Assembly: GCA_902459845.2 (NCBI GenBank) | Contig: CABPSV020000253.1 | Coordinates: 5,001-21,094 of the forward strand | Reading direction: 5' to 3' | DNA: 16,094 bases | Origin: Hepatocystis sp. ex Piliocolobus tephrosceles | Lineage: Eukaryota > Apicomplexa > Aconoidasida > Haemosporida > Plasmodiidae | In this document: positions 1-9,567 of the stretch, in pieces | Numbering within the stretch: position 1 is the first letter of the stretch | Layout: every line of letters starts with the position of its first letter | The notes under the pieces: model-generated | Databases searched by the model: none | What the model saw: the letters and a program-made list of their open reading frames with translations, nothing else | Told to the model about the DNA's origin: nothing | Translations under genes and position numbers: made by a program

Positions 1-51
1 GAACTTTTTGGATATTAGGACAAAAATGCTCTTAATTATATAATTTTTTTT

Positions 52-191
52 AACTCCATTTGTTTAACTCCATTTTTTTAACTCCATTTTTTTAACTCCA
101 TTTTTTTAACTCCATTTTTTTAACTCCATTTTTTTAACTCCATTTTTTTAACTCCATTTTTTTAACTCCATTTTTTTAACACCATTTTTTT
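52..191. repeat. 14-nt tandem array, about 10 copies
   Basis: The unit AACTCCATTTTTTT repeats with a strict 14-nt period from 52. The first copy has one G in its T tract and the last reads AACACCA. The period is not a multiple of three, so it is not a coding repeat. Confidence 0.95.
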
Positions 192-517
192 TATTTAAAA
201 AAAAGTGATACAATCAAATTTATTTTTTATATGATTTTTTTTCTTTTCTGTGTTGGTACACATATATAGTAAAGGTTTATTTTTAAAAGTGTTATAAGTT
301 ACCTTTATGTACAACTTGTGTTAAAATAGGAGAAACAGATATTCCATATGAAATATAAAAAATACCCACATTCACACAATATACACATAAAATATGATTA
401 AATATGCAACATCTTATTTTATGAGATCACCGACATTCTTAAAATAAATTATTAAACGTATAATAAAAACATAAATTTAAAAAAAAAAAAATGCCGATAT
501 ATATATGTAAATTATAT

Positions 518-552
<35 letters not shown>

Positions 553-923
553 CTTTTATTCTTTTCTGAATATTTTTAATTAGATGAATTAAAATAAATA
601 TATTTTAATTATATTATATAATAGAGCTCTTTCTTTTTCTTATTTTGTAAAAAAACTGAGGAAATTTATTTAATTTTTTTTTTTTAAAAAGAAAAAATTT
701 TATATGCATATTTAAATAGTTACATACTTATATAATTACATATTTTATGTATTTATATATTTATACTAAAGAATTATTTTGATTTTTCTTAATCAATATT
801 GTTTATCTTTTTTATTTTATAATTACTATATTGATATTAATTTTTTTTTATTTTTTTGATATATTAAATTGATGTATTGATATTTATATGTTTTATTTAT
901 GAAAAGAAAAAAAAAAAAGCTAA

Positions 924-1018
924 TCAAATTAAATCAAATGAAACCAAACTAAGTCAAATTAAATTAAATCAAATTAAATCAAATTAAATCAAATTAAATT
1001 AAATCAAATCAAATCAAA
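924..1018. repeat. AAATC/AAATT pentamer array
   Basis: Alternating AAATC and AAATT pentamers with some variants (AAATG, AAACC, AAACT). Probably slippage-derived intergenic DNA. Confidence 0.85.
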
Positions 1019-1670
1019 GCCCAAGAAAGGCATAGTAAAACAAAACAAAGAAAAAAAAGAAAAAAAAAGAAAAAAAAAGAAAAGAAAAAAAGGGGATAGA
1101 AAAGAAGGGGAAAGAAAAGAAAAGCAAAGAAAAATAATTAAATTCTTTCGAAACACATAAAATAAATATTAAGTTTTTTTTTTTTTTTTTTTTTTTGTAG
1201 CAACTGTAATGTTAGCACATACTCTTTTGTATGTATAAGATATACAATATATATATACATTGTATATACTCTTTTTTTTTTTCTTTTTTTTTTTTTTGTA
1301 TAAATATTCTCCTCTCATGTTGTCTTATGTTTAACATTTAAATAAAAATGACATTTTAATTAACAAAAACATTGTTTTTTAGTATATATCGAAATTAAAT
1401 TAATAAAAAAAAAAAAAAAAACATTAAAACAGAGTATAATTCGTATGTTATATTCATAAAATATAAATAGTTTTGGACAAAATTTATGCATATGTCGTAA
1501 ATATTGTGAATTATTATACACGCATGTGTAATCAGTATGGTCACATATATGTATAATTTGTAATAGCAATTTTTTTTTTTTTTTTATATAAAACTATACA
1601 AACAAGAAAAAGCAAAAATTAAAAAAAAAAAAACAAAAAAAAAGAACAAAAAAAAGAAACAAAAAAAAAA

Positions 1671-2335
1671 ATGGCTACATTTCAAAATATTGAAATTATT
1701 AATAAAAATAAGGAAAATATAAATAATGCATTAAACACAGGAATAGGAATTCAGGAACAAACTATTTCTTTTGATAAAATGGAAAAAGAAAAAATGGTTA
1801 ATTTTAACAACGATTTTAATAGGGGTATAAATACAACTAACTTATTAAACAACAATAACAATTCAATTATACGTAAAGAACAAAATATAAATAACGAAAA
1901 CACAAATGTATTTAACAATAATATTATGAATGTTAAACATAAAACCATAAATATTCCCCTCCCTTCTACTAACGAAGAGAGTGAGTATTTTTTAAAACAG
2001 AAAGACATTAATACGGATAACGATTCAAAAGAAAATGTAGAAAATAATTACTTACAAACAAGTAATAAAAATGGAAATGTTAGTTTAAAAAATAAATTGA
2101 ATTTTAACAGTTCTATGAAAATCCAAAAATCTTTAACTGAGCAATTATGTGGTAATATATAAAAATAGAGAAAAATATGTAAAATAAAATTATTATTTTT
2201 ATAATACATGTGTAAAGTGTATATAATTTATATTATAAATGGGACATGTTGGAGACATGTTCTATATTAATATATTTATAATAAATATAAGCTTAAGTTT
2301 TGAACACCCCCCAAAAAAAAAAATATAAAATAAAA

Positions 2336-2376
<41 letters not shown>

Positions 2377-2426
2377 GAAACTGAAAAAATAAGTAGAATG
2401 GGGTTGATTTAATATTATAAACTAAT

Positions 2427-2462
<36 letters not shown>

Positions 2463-3609
2463 TGTGTGCTTCCATTTTGTTTACGTTGTGAAATTATGAC
2501 TAAATTTATAATATGTTTATAATGCTTTTACATAACAATTATAAAAAAATGGTTTAAAAAAATACAAAATTATAGATGGGTGTCACGTGTTTGTGTATAT
2601 ATATGACCTTATACGCACATTTAAATATAATATATCATATAAAAAAATATCAGTCTTTTGCGTTTTGTGTTTTTTTTTTTCTTTTTATTTGACCTTTTCT
2701 TATCACATCTTGTTTTATTTTTTTACTTTTTTACTTTTTTACTTTTTTATTTTTTACTTTTTTACTTTTTTAGAGGAAATATCTATGAAATTGGGGAAAA
2801 TATTTTTATGTAAGTCGTACCTTGAAACGTATATATTTGAAAAAAATCCTTACTTGATGAATTTTGTATACCTTAAGGATGATATGAGTGAATCGAAAAA
2901 TCGCATTTTAAATTCATTATTGTTAAGCTCCTTTTGTAATTTAATATGGAATAAACATATTTATAAACACGAATACTTATTATCTAAAGAAATATTAAAT
3001 AAATATTTTGAAGCTATTGTAAAAAATCCAGATAAAAACAATTATTGTATTGTACCTATTTATGATTTAAATAAAATTCAAATGGTTTTGAATGAACAAG
3101 AAAACAATATAAAACTTCTTAAAAAAAAAAAAATATATATTAAAAAAACTAATGAAAATCTTTTATTTATTTTAAATATAATAAAAAATAATTTTTTGGA
3201 AATAAAAACAAAAACTCAAAGAATTATACAAAGGTTATTATTCAAGTTAGATATCCTCGATAAGCTTTATATATTAAAAAATAATTCTGCCTTTTTTTCA
3301 AATAAATATGAATTTAATAAATATAAACTGATTGAAGTTTTAGAATTTTTTAACTCCTTTAATATAGATAATCAAATTCAAAAAATTAACCAAAATATAT
3401 CAGAACTTGTAAAAGAAAAAAAACAAATTCAAAATTTTCTTTATTCAGACAATGAGTTTACAAGTAATTTAAAAAATAACATTGCTAAAAATGAACAGGT
3501 ACAAATAAATTTTAAAAAATAAAAAAATAATAATCAAACTTTTAAAAGAAAAAACGCTTAATGAACAACAAAAATATACATGCACATGAAATAAATTTAG
3601 ATTATGTCA

Positions 3610-3662
<53 letters not shown>

Positions 3663-3840
3663 ATTAATCAATTCGTTTATACTTTTACTTGTTTCTGCTT
3701 ACATTCACTTATTTATTTTTTAGGACATTACGGAATTAAAAAGTACAACATCCGAGATATGTATCAACTTAGAGGAAAATAAAGAATATCTGTATCAATT
3801 TAGTGAATTTGAAAGGGAAGAAAATTGTGAAATATTCTAA
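1671..3840 (+). CDS. Nup54-like nucleoporin, three-exon model
   Basis: Model: exons 1671-2151, 2774-3498 and 3724-3840, joining to 440 aa. The first donor (GTAATATA) leaves phase 1 and the acceptor at 2773 (T-rich then TAG) enters with AG, so codon 161 is GAG and reads on through E-E-I-S-M. The second intron (3499-3723, GTACAA...TTTTTTAG) is phase 0. Residues 1-160 are asparagine-rich and disordered. The C-terminal half is helical and looks like the Nup54 family: N-P-D-K then a short strand V-P-I-Y near 245-255, a long helix, R-I-I-Q-R-L-L near 310, a following E-x-x-L helix, then coiled coil to the end. Nup54 belongs to the Nup62-Nup58-Nup54 channel complex of the nuclear pore. I see no FG dipeptide in the N-terminal part. 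The 622-nt first intron is long and holds A38 and T34 runs. The alternative is two genes: a 163-aa asparagine-rich protein (1671-2162) and a 276-aa protein starting at ATG 2785. The family call is inference from pattern. Confidence 0.5.
2337..2461. repeat. A38 and T34 runs inside the first intron
   Basis: A run of 38 A (2337-2374) is followed 53 nt later by a run of 34 T (2428-2461). Both lie inside the proposed intron 2152-2773 and could pair as an A-U stem in the pre-mRNA. Confidence 0.9.
3612..3654. repeat. (AT)n microsatellite in the second intron
   Basis: About 20 AT dinucleotides inside the intron 3499-3723. Its translation into alternating I and Y is an artefact. Confidence 0.9.
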
Positions 3841-4328
3841 TAAATTTTTTTTTTTTTTTTTGTTTTATTTGTTTATGCTATTTTCTTTTTTCTTTTTCCC
3901 CACCTGTACTGCTATATTTTTATACTTTTCCATTTTTTTTTTTTTGTCATTTTTTGTATATTTTTTTTTTTTTCATAAGTGTTTACACCTTTTAAATTCT
4001 TATATGTTTTTGCAAATTTTTTGATTTGTTTTGCTTATTTTTTTTTTTTAATACTAAGCACAATATTTGTTGTATTTTTTAAATAAATATTTATAAAGTT
4101 ATATATTAAAACTAGCGATTGTTAACAAAAAGTAGGACATCGTTTACAGTTTTCTTAATTTTATATTTATTATATATTACTTACATATATATATATATAT
4201 ATATATATATGGAGAGAGAGAAAAAGAAAATGTTAATGTATATGTGACTTTTAACCTTATTTACTGTAAGGTAAAGCGTATCACGTAGTTGTTTATTAAT
4301 ATTTAACTGAAACAAATTAAAAATGGTA

Positions 4329-4364
<36 letters not shown>

Positions 4365-4415
4365 CACGCGTTTGGCGGTTTTTAAATTAAAAAAAATAAA
4401 ATAAACAAAAAAACC

Positions 4416-4520
4416 AATAAAATAATGAACAATAAAATAATGAACAATAAAATAATGAACAATAAAATAATGAATAATAAAATAATGAACAATAAAATAA
4501 TGAACAACAAAATACTTAAT
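4416..4520 (+). repeat. 15-nt tandem array, about 6 copies
   Basis: The unit AATAAAATAATGAAC has six near-perfect copies, one ending in GAAT, and a degenerate seventh. The 15-nt period keeps one frame open and reads N-K-I-M-N repeatedly. The open frame from ATG 4425 ends at TAA 4566-4568 (47 codons). I treat it as intergenic, since low-complexity A/T repeats often stay open in one frame. Confidence 0.9.
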
Positions 4521-4868
4521 AGTAAAAATTTTAAACTACAAAAAAAAAATTTATTAAAACAATGTTAAAAAAAAAAAGAACGTCATAAAATAAGCATTAT
4601 CGTTCTAAATTAGCGTAACCATAAGGAAACAAAACGTTTCAAAAAATGTGGTACATTTATAAGTAAAATTATATAAGTTTTTTTATTTTTTTGTACTTTT
4701 TGTTTTCTCCCTTGTTCGCATCTTATTTTTCTCTCGCTTTTATTTTTATTTTTTTTTTTATTTTTATTTTTTTTGTTTTTAATTTGTGTTAAAAAACATA
4801 CGTTATAATTTACAAAAACAAAATGTTTAGTAAACTTATGTTTTATAGAAAACTTTGAAATTTTTCAG

Positions 4869-4915
<47 letters not shown>
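4869..4915. repeat. Poly(A) run of 47
   Basis: An uninterrupted run of 47 A in intergenic DNA. Its length may be affected by sequencing error. Confidence 0.9.
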
Positions 4916-4917
<2 letters not shown>

Positions 4918-5114
4918 ATATCTTCTTTTTTATTGAAGAGAAAAGTAGTTGGTAATTAAAAAAAAACGAAACAAATATATACATGTATATGTGTGTATAT
5001 ATTAAACAGATAGAGTGTACTTATATGTGTAAGACTATTATATGTGTACATTTTTTTTGTATGTAAGAAGCTACACGCCAACTTGTTACATAAAATGTAT
5101 ATATAAATACTCAA

Positions 5115-5828
5115 ATGAATGGTTATATACATCATTTACAATTATCAACAGAAAATATCTGTAAGAACATGTTTAGAATGTTAGGTAAACGTAACTTACA
5201 TGACAAAACATATATAGAACAAACAAACATATATGATAACTATGAAATATTAAAAAAATTTAAAAACAAGAACACGTTGAAATATTCGTTGAAAAAATTT
5301 AGAGAAATAGTTCAAAAAGAAACCCAAAAAAAGGCTTATAATTTTTATAAAGGATGGCCACCAAGAGACAGAATAAAAATTACAGATGACGAAAAGGTAC
5401 TTTATATATTTAGCTAGTAATATAAATAATTTCCGTGTTTTTGCTCATGTATATATATATATATATATTTACATAGTGTGCTTATAAAAAAGGGGCTAAT
5501 TACATCCTTTTTAAAATAATATCAACATTATCATTTGTTATATTATTTTATATTATATTCACCCGTTGTGTTCACTCATTTTTTTTTTTTTTTTTTTTTT
5601 TTAAACAAAATGTCATATAATGTACCATAAAAACATAAGCTTGGGTTGTATGGGAGAAAATTATTTATATTTAACCGAGTAAAAGGACTTAAAGAAAGCG
5701 AGCCCAATTTATGTATATGTTGTAAAAACAAAGGTGTTCTACTTTTTAATAGATCAGAATTTGAAGCACTATTAAAAAACATGAACACTATAAAACATAA
5801 TTTACAAGAATTTGCTAAAAAAATTTAA
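5115..5828 (+). CDS. Unrecognised two-exon protein, 156 aa
   Basis: Exons 5115-5396 and 5640-5828. The donor is AAAG/GTACTT (phase 0). The acceptor AAG at 5637-5639 is the first AG after a 22-nt T tract, which fits branch-to-AG scanning, and the second exon also enters in phase 0. The start is the first ATG after A/T-rich DNA. I do not recognise a family. The first exon product is basic, with a run of K/R-rich helix and then a G-W-P-P-R-D-R motif near residues 80-86. The second exon gives L-Y-G-R-K-L-F-I-F, then a cysteine cluster (C-I-C-C-K-N-K-G) and a C-terminal amphipathic helix. The basic character and length would suit a small organellar or RNA-associated protein, but that is speculation. 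The cysteines are too few and too close for a standard zinc finger. The gene runs parallel to its neighbours with large gaps. Confidence 0.65.
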
Positions 5829-6386
5829 TAATAATATATATGTATATATAATGCTTTATAGAATATAGATTTACATATTTTTAGAGTTTATAAGAGATAT
5901 ATGATGTGTTAGTCTCTTTTAGATAAGTTTGTAATACCTTTCTAAAAATTAAAAGGCATTGTATTATATACATAAACATATATGTATATATATACATATA
6001 TATATATATGACACATTTCTATGTTCATAGATAAATGCTTATTTTGTTTTTAAGAAACTTATAAAAATCATTCGTTACTACTATGTTGTTTATCTATTAT
6101 TGTTTTCATTTTTTAAATTAAATATTTCCTTTTTTTTTTCTTTTTACTTCCACACTTATTACATACTATTTATTACCATATATATATACATATATATATA
6201 TAATAATTAATTTTTTTTCTTTTACATTCATTTATTTTTTTTGTTTTTTACCTATTAATTTTTTACTCTTTTATTCATTTTTTTATTCACTTATTTATTC
6301 ATTTTTTTATTCACTTGTTTACTCATTTTTTCATACGTGTTTTTATTTATTATATTTTTGTGACACTAAAAAAGAGTTATTACTGG

Positions 6387-6420
<34 letters not shown>

Positions 6421-7083
6421 ATATACATATATATATATATGTATATTTTTATATATGAACGTATACATTCATATTACTAAAAAAACTAAACAAAAACAAT
6501 AGATGTAACATGTAATATGAAAAGTAACAAACACTAAGCTAAAATTACAAATAACGTTTTTTTATGTAAAAATTTTGAAACTGCTTAACGCAATTATTGT
6601 TTTCTATCTTCTCTTTTTTTCTTTTTTTTTTTTTTAACCTTACAAATTTTAAAAAAATTTATAAATAAGGGTATAAAGTATTATTTTAATAATGTCAAAA
6701 ATAAAAAATAATAAAAAAAGAAAGGTTTAGCATTATAAATAATGCAGAAGTGTACAAGTACAAGCATGTGTATGTATGTTATAAATAAAAATATAAATAG
6801 CAAAATAAGGAAGAAACCAAAATAACTTTATAAGGGAAATATATACTAGTAAAATATAAACACTAACATAAAAATTAATGTCTACTAGGATGATAATGTA
6901 CACATATATATATGTATACATACATAATGTAATTATGATATTTGGCACCTGCTGTTAGTATTTTATATGAATCTACCCCAATAAGTGTCAATATACATAT
7001 AGTTACCTACACATATATGTATATGTATATGTATATACAAGCTTGTGTACATATTATTTTCATAACTTTTCTAAAAACACAAA
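5829..7083. other. Intergenic region
   Basis: About 1.25 kb without a supportable gene. It contains palindromic ATATATGTATATATA-type tracts (about 5975-6010, 6180-6202, 6421-6450), a 12-nt array (6271-6330), an A32 run (6387-6418) and TATATG-rich DNA just before the next gene. A short basic frame (ATG 6692, stop 6728-6730) exists but has no supporting context. Confidence 0.7.
6271..6330. repeat. 12-nt array in alternating pairs
   Basis: Five consecutive 12-mers alternate between TTATTCATTTTT-like and TTATTCACTTAT-like units, giving a higher-order 24-nt period. Confidence 0.8.
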
Positions 7084-8879
7084 ATGAAAGATAATAAAGA
7101 AAATAATAATTCGGATGTACTTTTTAAAAACCCAACATGTGATTACAATAAGTCCGAGTTAGAAAATAAAGAGGATGAAGAAAAAAAAAATGAAAATATA
7201 ATTATAAGTTCTCATTTAAGCGATGTTTCTGTTTCAACTGTTAGTAATAGTACAGGTATTGATTCGGATTTGTATATTAAAGTTGTTAAAGAAATTAAAA
7301 GGGAGAAAAGGAAAAAAAAAAGAGAGAAGCAAAGAGAAAGGGATAGAGAAAAAGAAAAAAAAAAAAAAAGGCAAAGAGAAAAAGAAGGGGAAGAAGAAAA
7401 AAGTGCAAGTGAAATTAACAAAAAAAGAAAAAAAAAAAATTATAGATCAGATGATAGCACATCTATGGAAAAAAAAAAATCAAGAAAAAAAAGAAGCTCA
7501 AGGTCAAGTTATGATAGTGAAAGAAAGTATAAAAAATATAGCGATGAGAAACGCAGGAAACATAAAATAAAAAAGTCAACATCAAGAACTTATAAGTAAA
7601 AAGAAAAGCGTATATATATATAATAATTTTGTTGTATTTTTAATTATTATAATTGTTTTTTTTTAAAATACGTTTATATGTAAAGTCGTTTATTTATTAC
7701 ATATAATGACACATACAGGTATAATTAGATATGTACGCACACACACACACACACACACACACACGTATATATATTACTTCTTTTTAAGTGCGTATGATGA
7801 GAACATACCAAAGGATCCATTTAACCCCCTACTGCTAGCTTATGAGAAAAAAAAAAAACATGATATAAGGTAACGTAAAAAAGAACAAGAAGAAGCAACA
7901 TATAATGAATAGATAACAAGTTCAAGTTTTTGTAACAAATAATATATATATATATATATATATATATTGCGAGTGTATAAATATTTTTTGTAACCCCTTT
8001 TAAACAAATTTCGTTTTAATAATAGAAAAAATAACTATGGAAGAGATGAATCAAATAGAAGATGGACACACGACAAGTAAAAATATTCATATATACGTAA
8101 CATTTTTAAAATTAAAATGCTTTTTAATAATAAAATGGTGTCCAATAATACAAATTAAGTAATATATGTTACTATTTTTATTTATGTTATATTTTATTTA
8201 TATTAACACTATATTTTCTTTCGTTTTTCTTTTTTTTTTTCATTTTTTAAAAAAATTTTTTTTTTTCTTTTTTTTGTTTGTTTTTTATATAGATATGAAA
8301 GCACGTCGGATGAAAACGATGTTGTTATAGAGAAACAAGCACATAATGATGCAAATTATAAAATAGACCTAAATAATGTAAGGAAAAATTTATGGAAGTC
8401 AAAAGCAGGGGTAAGGGAAATATGTAAATAAGAAAAGCAAAAATAAATAGAAAAAAAAAATAAAACTTTATTAACGATAAAACATGAAAATGTGTTTAGT
8501 AAAATGTGTTTAGTAAAATGTGTTTAGTAAAATGTGTTTAGTAAAATATGTCTAGTAAAATGTGTCTAGTAAAATGTTTTTAATAAAATGTTTTTAATAA
8601 AATGTCTTAAAAAAAAAAAAAAAAGTTTAAAAAAAATCTGAAAATGATAAGTACCTATTTAATATAAAAATAATAGACTTATCTATCCTAATTGTGTTCC
8701 AATACATACATACATACAATATATGCAATACTGAGATGTAATTTAACGTACTCTCAAATATATTTAAACATACTCTACTTAATAACTTTTATTTTCCCAA
8801 TTCTTTTTTATTTATTTTTTTTTTTTTTCATTTTATCATAGGGAGTCTGTTTACCGCAAATAATGGATAACAAAGATGA

Positions 8880-8883
<4 letters not shown>
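7084..8883 (+). CDS. K/R/S-rich nuclear protein with Btz-like motif
   Basis: Five exons: 7084-7595, 7789-7869, 8026-8076, 8293-8410 and 8842-8883, giving 267 aa. Donors are GTAAAA, GTAACG, GTAAAA and GTAAGG, acceptors are AAG or TAG, and all phases match (2, 2, 2, 0). An in-frame stop at 7072-7074 supports the start. Residues 1-75 are acidic and serine-rich. Residues 76-170 are a K/R/E-rich block passing into an RS-like stretch. The last 95 residues are not low-complexity: Y-D-E-N-I-P-K-D-P-F-N-P-L-L near 173-186, then R-R-W-T-H-D-K-Y-E at 209-217, and L-W-K-S-K-A-G-G-V near 249-257. The W-x-H-D-K-[FY] motif resembles the eIF4A3-binding segment of Barentsz/CASC3. The basic/RS composition suggests a splicing or mRNP protein in the nucleus. 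This is inference, and the protein could be another SR-related factor. The terminal exon encodes only 13 residues. The stop codon opens a 48-nt A run. Confidence 0.75.
7739..7764. repeat. (AC)n microsatellite in first intron
   Basis: About 13 AC dinucleotides inside the intron 7596-7788. It is a rare GC-containing microsatellite in this window. Confidence 0.9.
8487..8598. repeat. 14-nt tandem array in fourth intron
   Basis: Eight copies of AAAATGTGTTTAGT, drifting to AAAATGTTTTTAAT at the right end. They lie wholly inside the 431-nt intron 8411-8841. Progressive change along the array suggests stepwise expansion. Confidence 0.9.

Positions 8884-8929
<46 letters not shown>
8882..8929. repeat. 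Poly(A) run of 48 at stop codon
   Basis: The run begins with the two A of the TAA stop codon of the upstream gene and continues for 48 A. Confidence 0.9.
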
Positions 8930-8931
<2 letters not shown>

Positions 8932-9567
8932 CAAGTTTTATATTTGTTGAATCATTCCTTCCCTTTTTCTAATTTTTTTAATTCAAATGTTATGATCTAT
9001 ATAAAATATAATACTTATTAGCATTTATGTGCTTTATTTATTTTTTTTTCAGTCTTTTATTTTTAAATTAGTGATAAAATTCATGAAAAAGGTTGTCTAT
9101 TTGAGGACATGCATATATATATGTATATATACTCATATATTTTTCATATGACCTCATATAAATTACTTTTATCATATTCAAGAAGAAACTACTATACTAC
9201 TAACTTCTATTTTGTAAACTACATATAACATGTAGTGCGATATTTTTTTTACTTTTTTTATATTATTAAGTGCTTTTTTTTTATGTATATTTTAAAACTA
9301 ATTTATATGAAAAAAATGTTTTTTTAAATTAATGTACTTTTATTTTCTTTTTTCTAATCTGTTTTTTTTTTCTGTTTGGTATATATTTATATATATATAT
9401 ATATAGATATATATATATCCAGCGAAATGGTAAATGTAAAAAGTCGTGTGAAATATAAATAAAAAAAAAAAAGAGGTATAACAGAAGAACGTTAGGTAAA
9501 CTGTAAAAGTATTGTCTAAAAAAAAAATAAAATAAATAAAACAAAAGCCCATAAATTTTTTTTTTAA
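8884..9567. other. Intergenic region
   Basis: It holds the poly(A) run, T-rich DNA, a short (AT)n tract near 9390-9418 and an A-rich leader before the next start codon. Reverse-strand open frames here (9329-9771) are only poly(T)/poly(A) read as phenylalanine and lysine. Confidence 0.7.

Larger units (their letters stand above)
1..1670. other. Intergenic, repeat-rich region
   Basis: No gene can be supported here. The stretch holds a 14-nt tandem array (52-191), a 30-nt T run (521-550), an AAATC/AAATT pentamer array (about 924-1018), a purine-rich AAAAG tract (about 1045-1130) and several shorter T runs. The last 65 bases (about 1605-1670) are nearly pure A with a few C and G, as in the 5' leader of an apicomplexan mRNA. 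The first 43 bases contain a frame (2-43) that ends in TAA and could be the last 13 codons of a gene lying to the left, but this is too short to judge. Confidence 0.7.
3841..5114. other. Intergenic region with microsatellites
   Basis: No confident gene. It starts with a T-rich, 3'-UTR-like stretch (3845-4070). Two (AT)n tracts (about 4184-4210 and 4333-4360), a 15-nt array (4416-4520) and an A47 run (4869-4915) follow. A three-codon upstream ORF (ATG at 5095, TAA at 5104-5106) sits 8 nt before the start codon of the next gene. Confidence 0.7.

Noticed and set aside
2..43. Possible last 13 codons of a gene lying to the left
   Set aside because: The frame is open to TAA, but 13 codons cut by the window edge are not enough evidence.
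1360..1569. Reverse-strand 69-codon open frame with histidines and cysteines
   Set aside because: Its start is a non-ATG codon, its C-terminal part is poly(A) read as phenylalanine, and no splice or family signal supports it.
1751..2008. Reverse-strand open frame opposite the asparagine-rich exon
   Set aside because: It is the shadow of N/K-rich codons (AAT, AAA) read as I, L and F on the other strand.
2576..2773. Upstream extension of the Nup54-like exon into a hydrophobic F/Y-rich segment
   Set aside because: The frame is open, but the sequence is a T-rich intron polypyrimidine tract with CTTTTTTA repeats. A membrane segment there does not fit the family.
3803..4024. Plus-strand phenylalanine-rich open frame
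   Set aside because: It is a shifted frame over the last exon of the Nup54-like gene followed by T-rich 3' UTR.
5576..5788. Reverse-strand 70-codon frame across the second exon of the 5115 gene
   Set aside because: Its C-terminal half is a lysine run from the T tract. The plus frame joins in phase and is the better explanation.
6692..6730. Short basic frame, possible extra first exon of the 7084 gene
   Set aside because: The donor (GTTTAG) is poor, and the ATG at 7084 has an in-frame stop above it and a normal leader.
6733..6948. Reverse-strand hydrophobic 71-codon frame
   Set aside because: It is made of TATATA-type codons giving I, Y and V. There is no supporting start context, splice site or family.
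7212..7570. Two further frames over the K/R-rich exon
   Set aside because: Both are shadows of the purine-rich coding strand of the 7084 gene.
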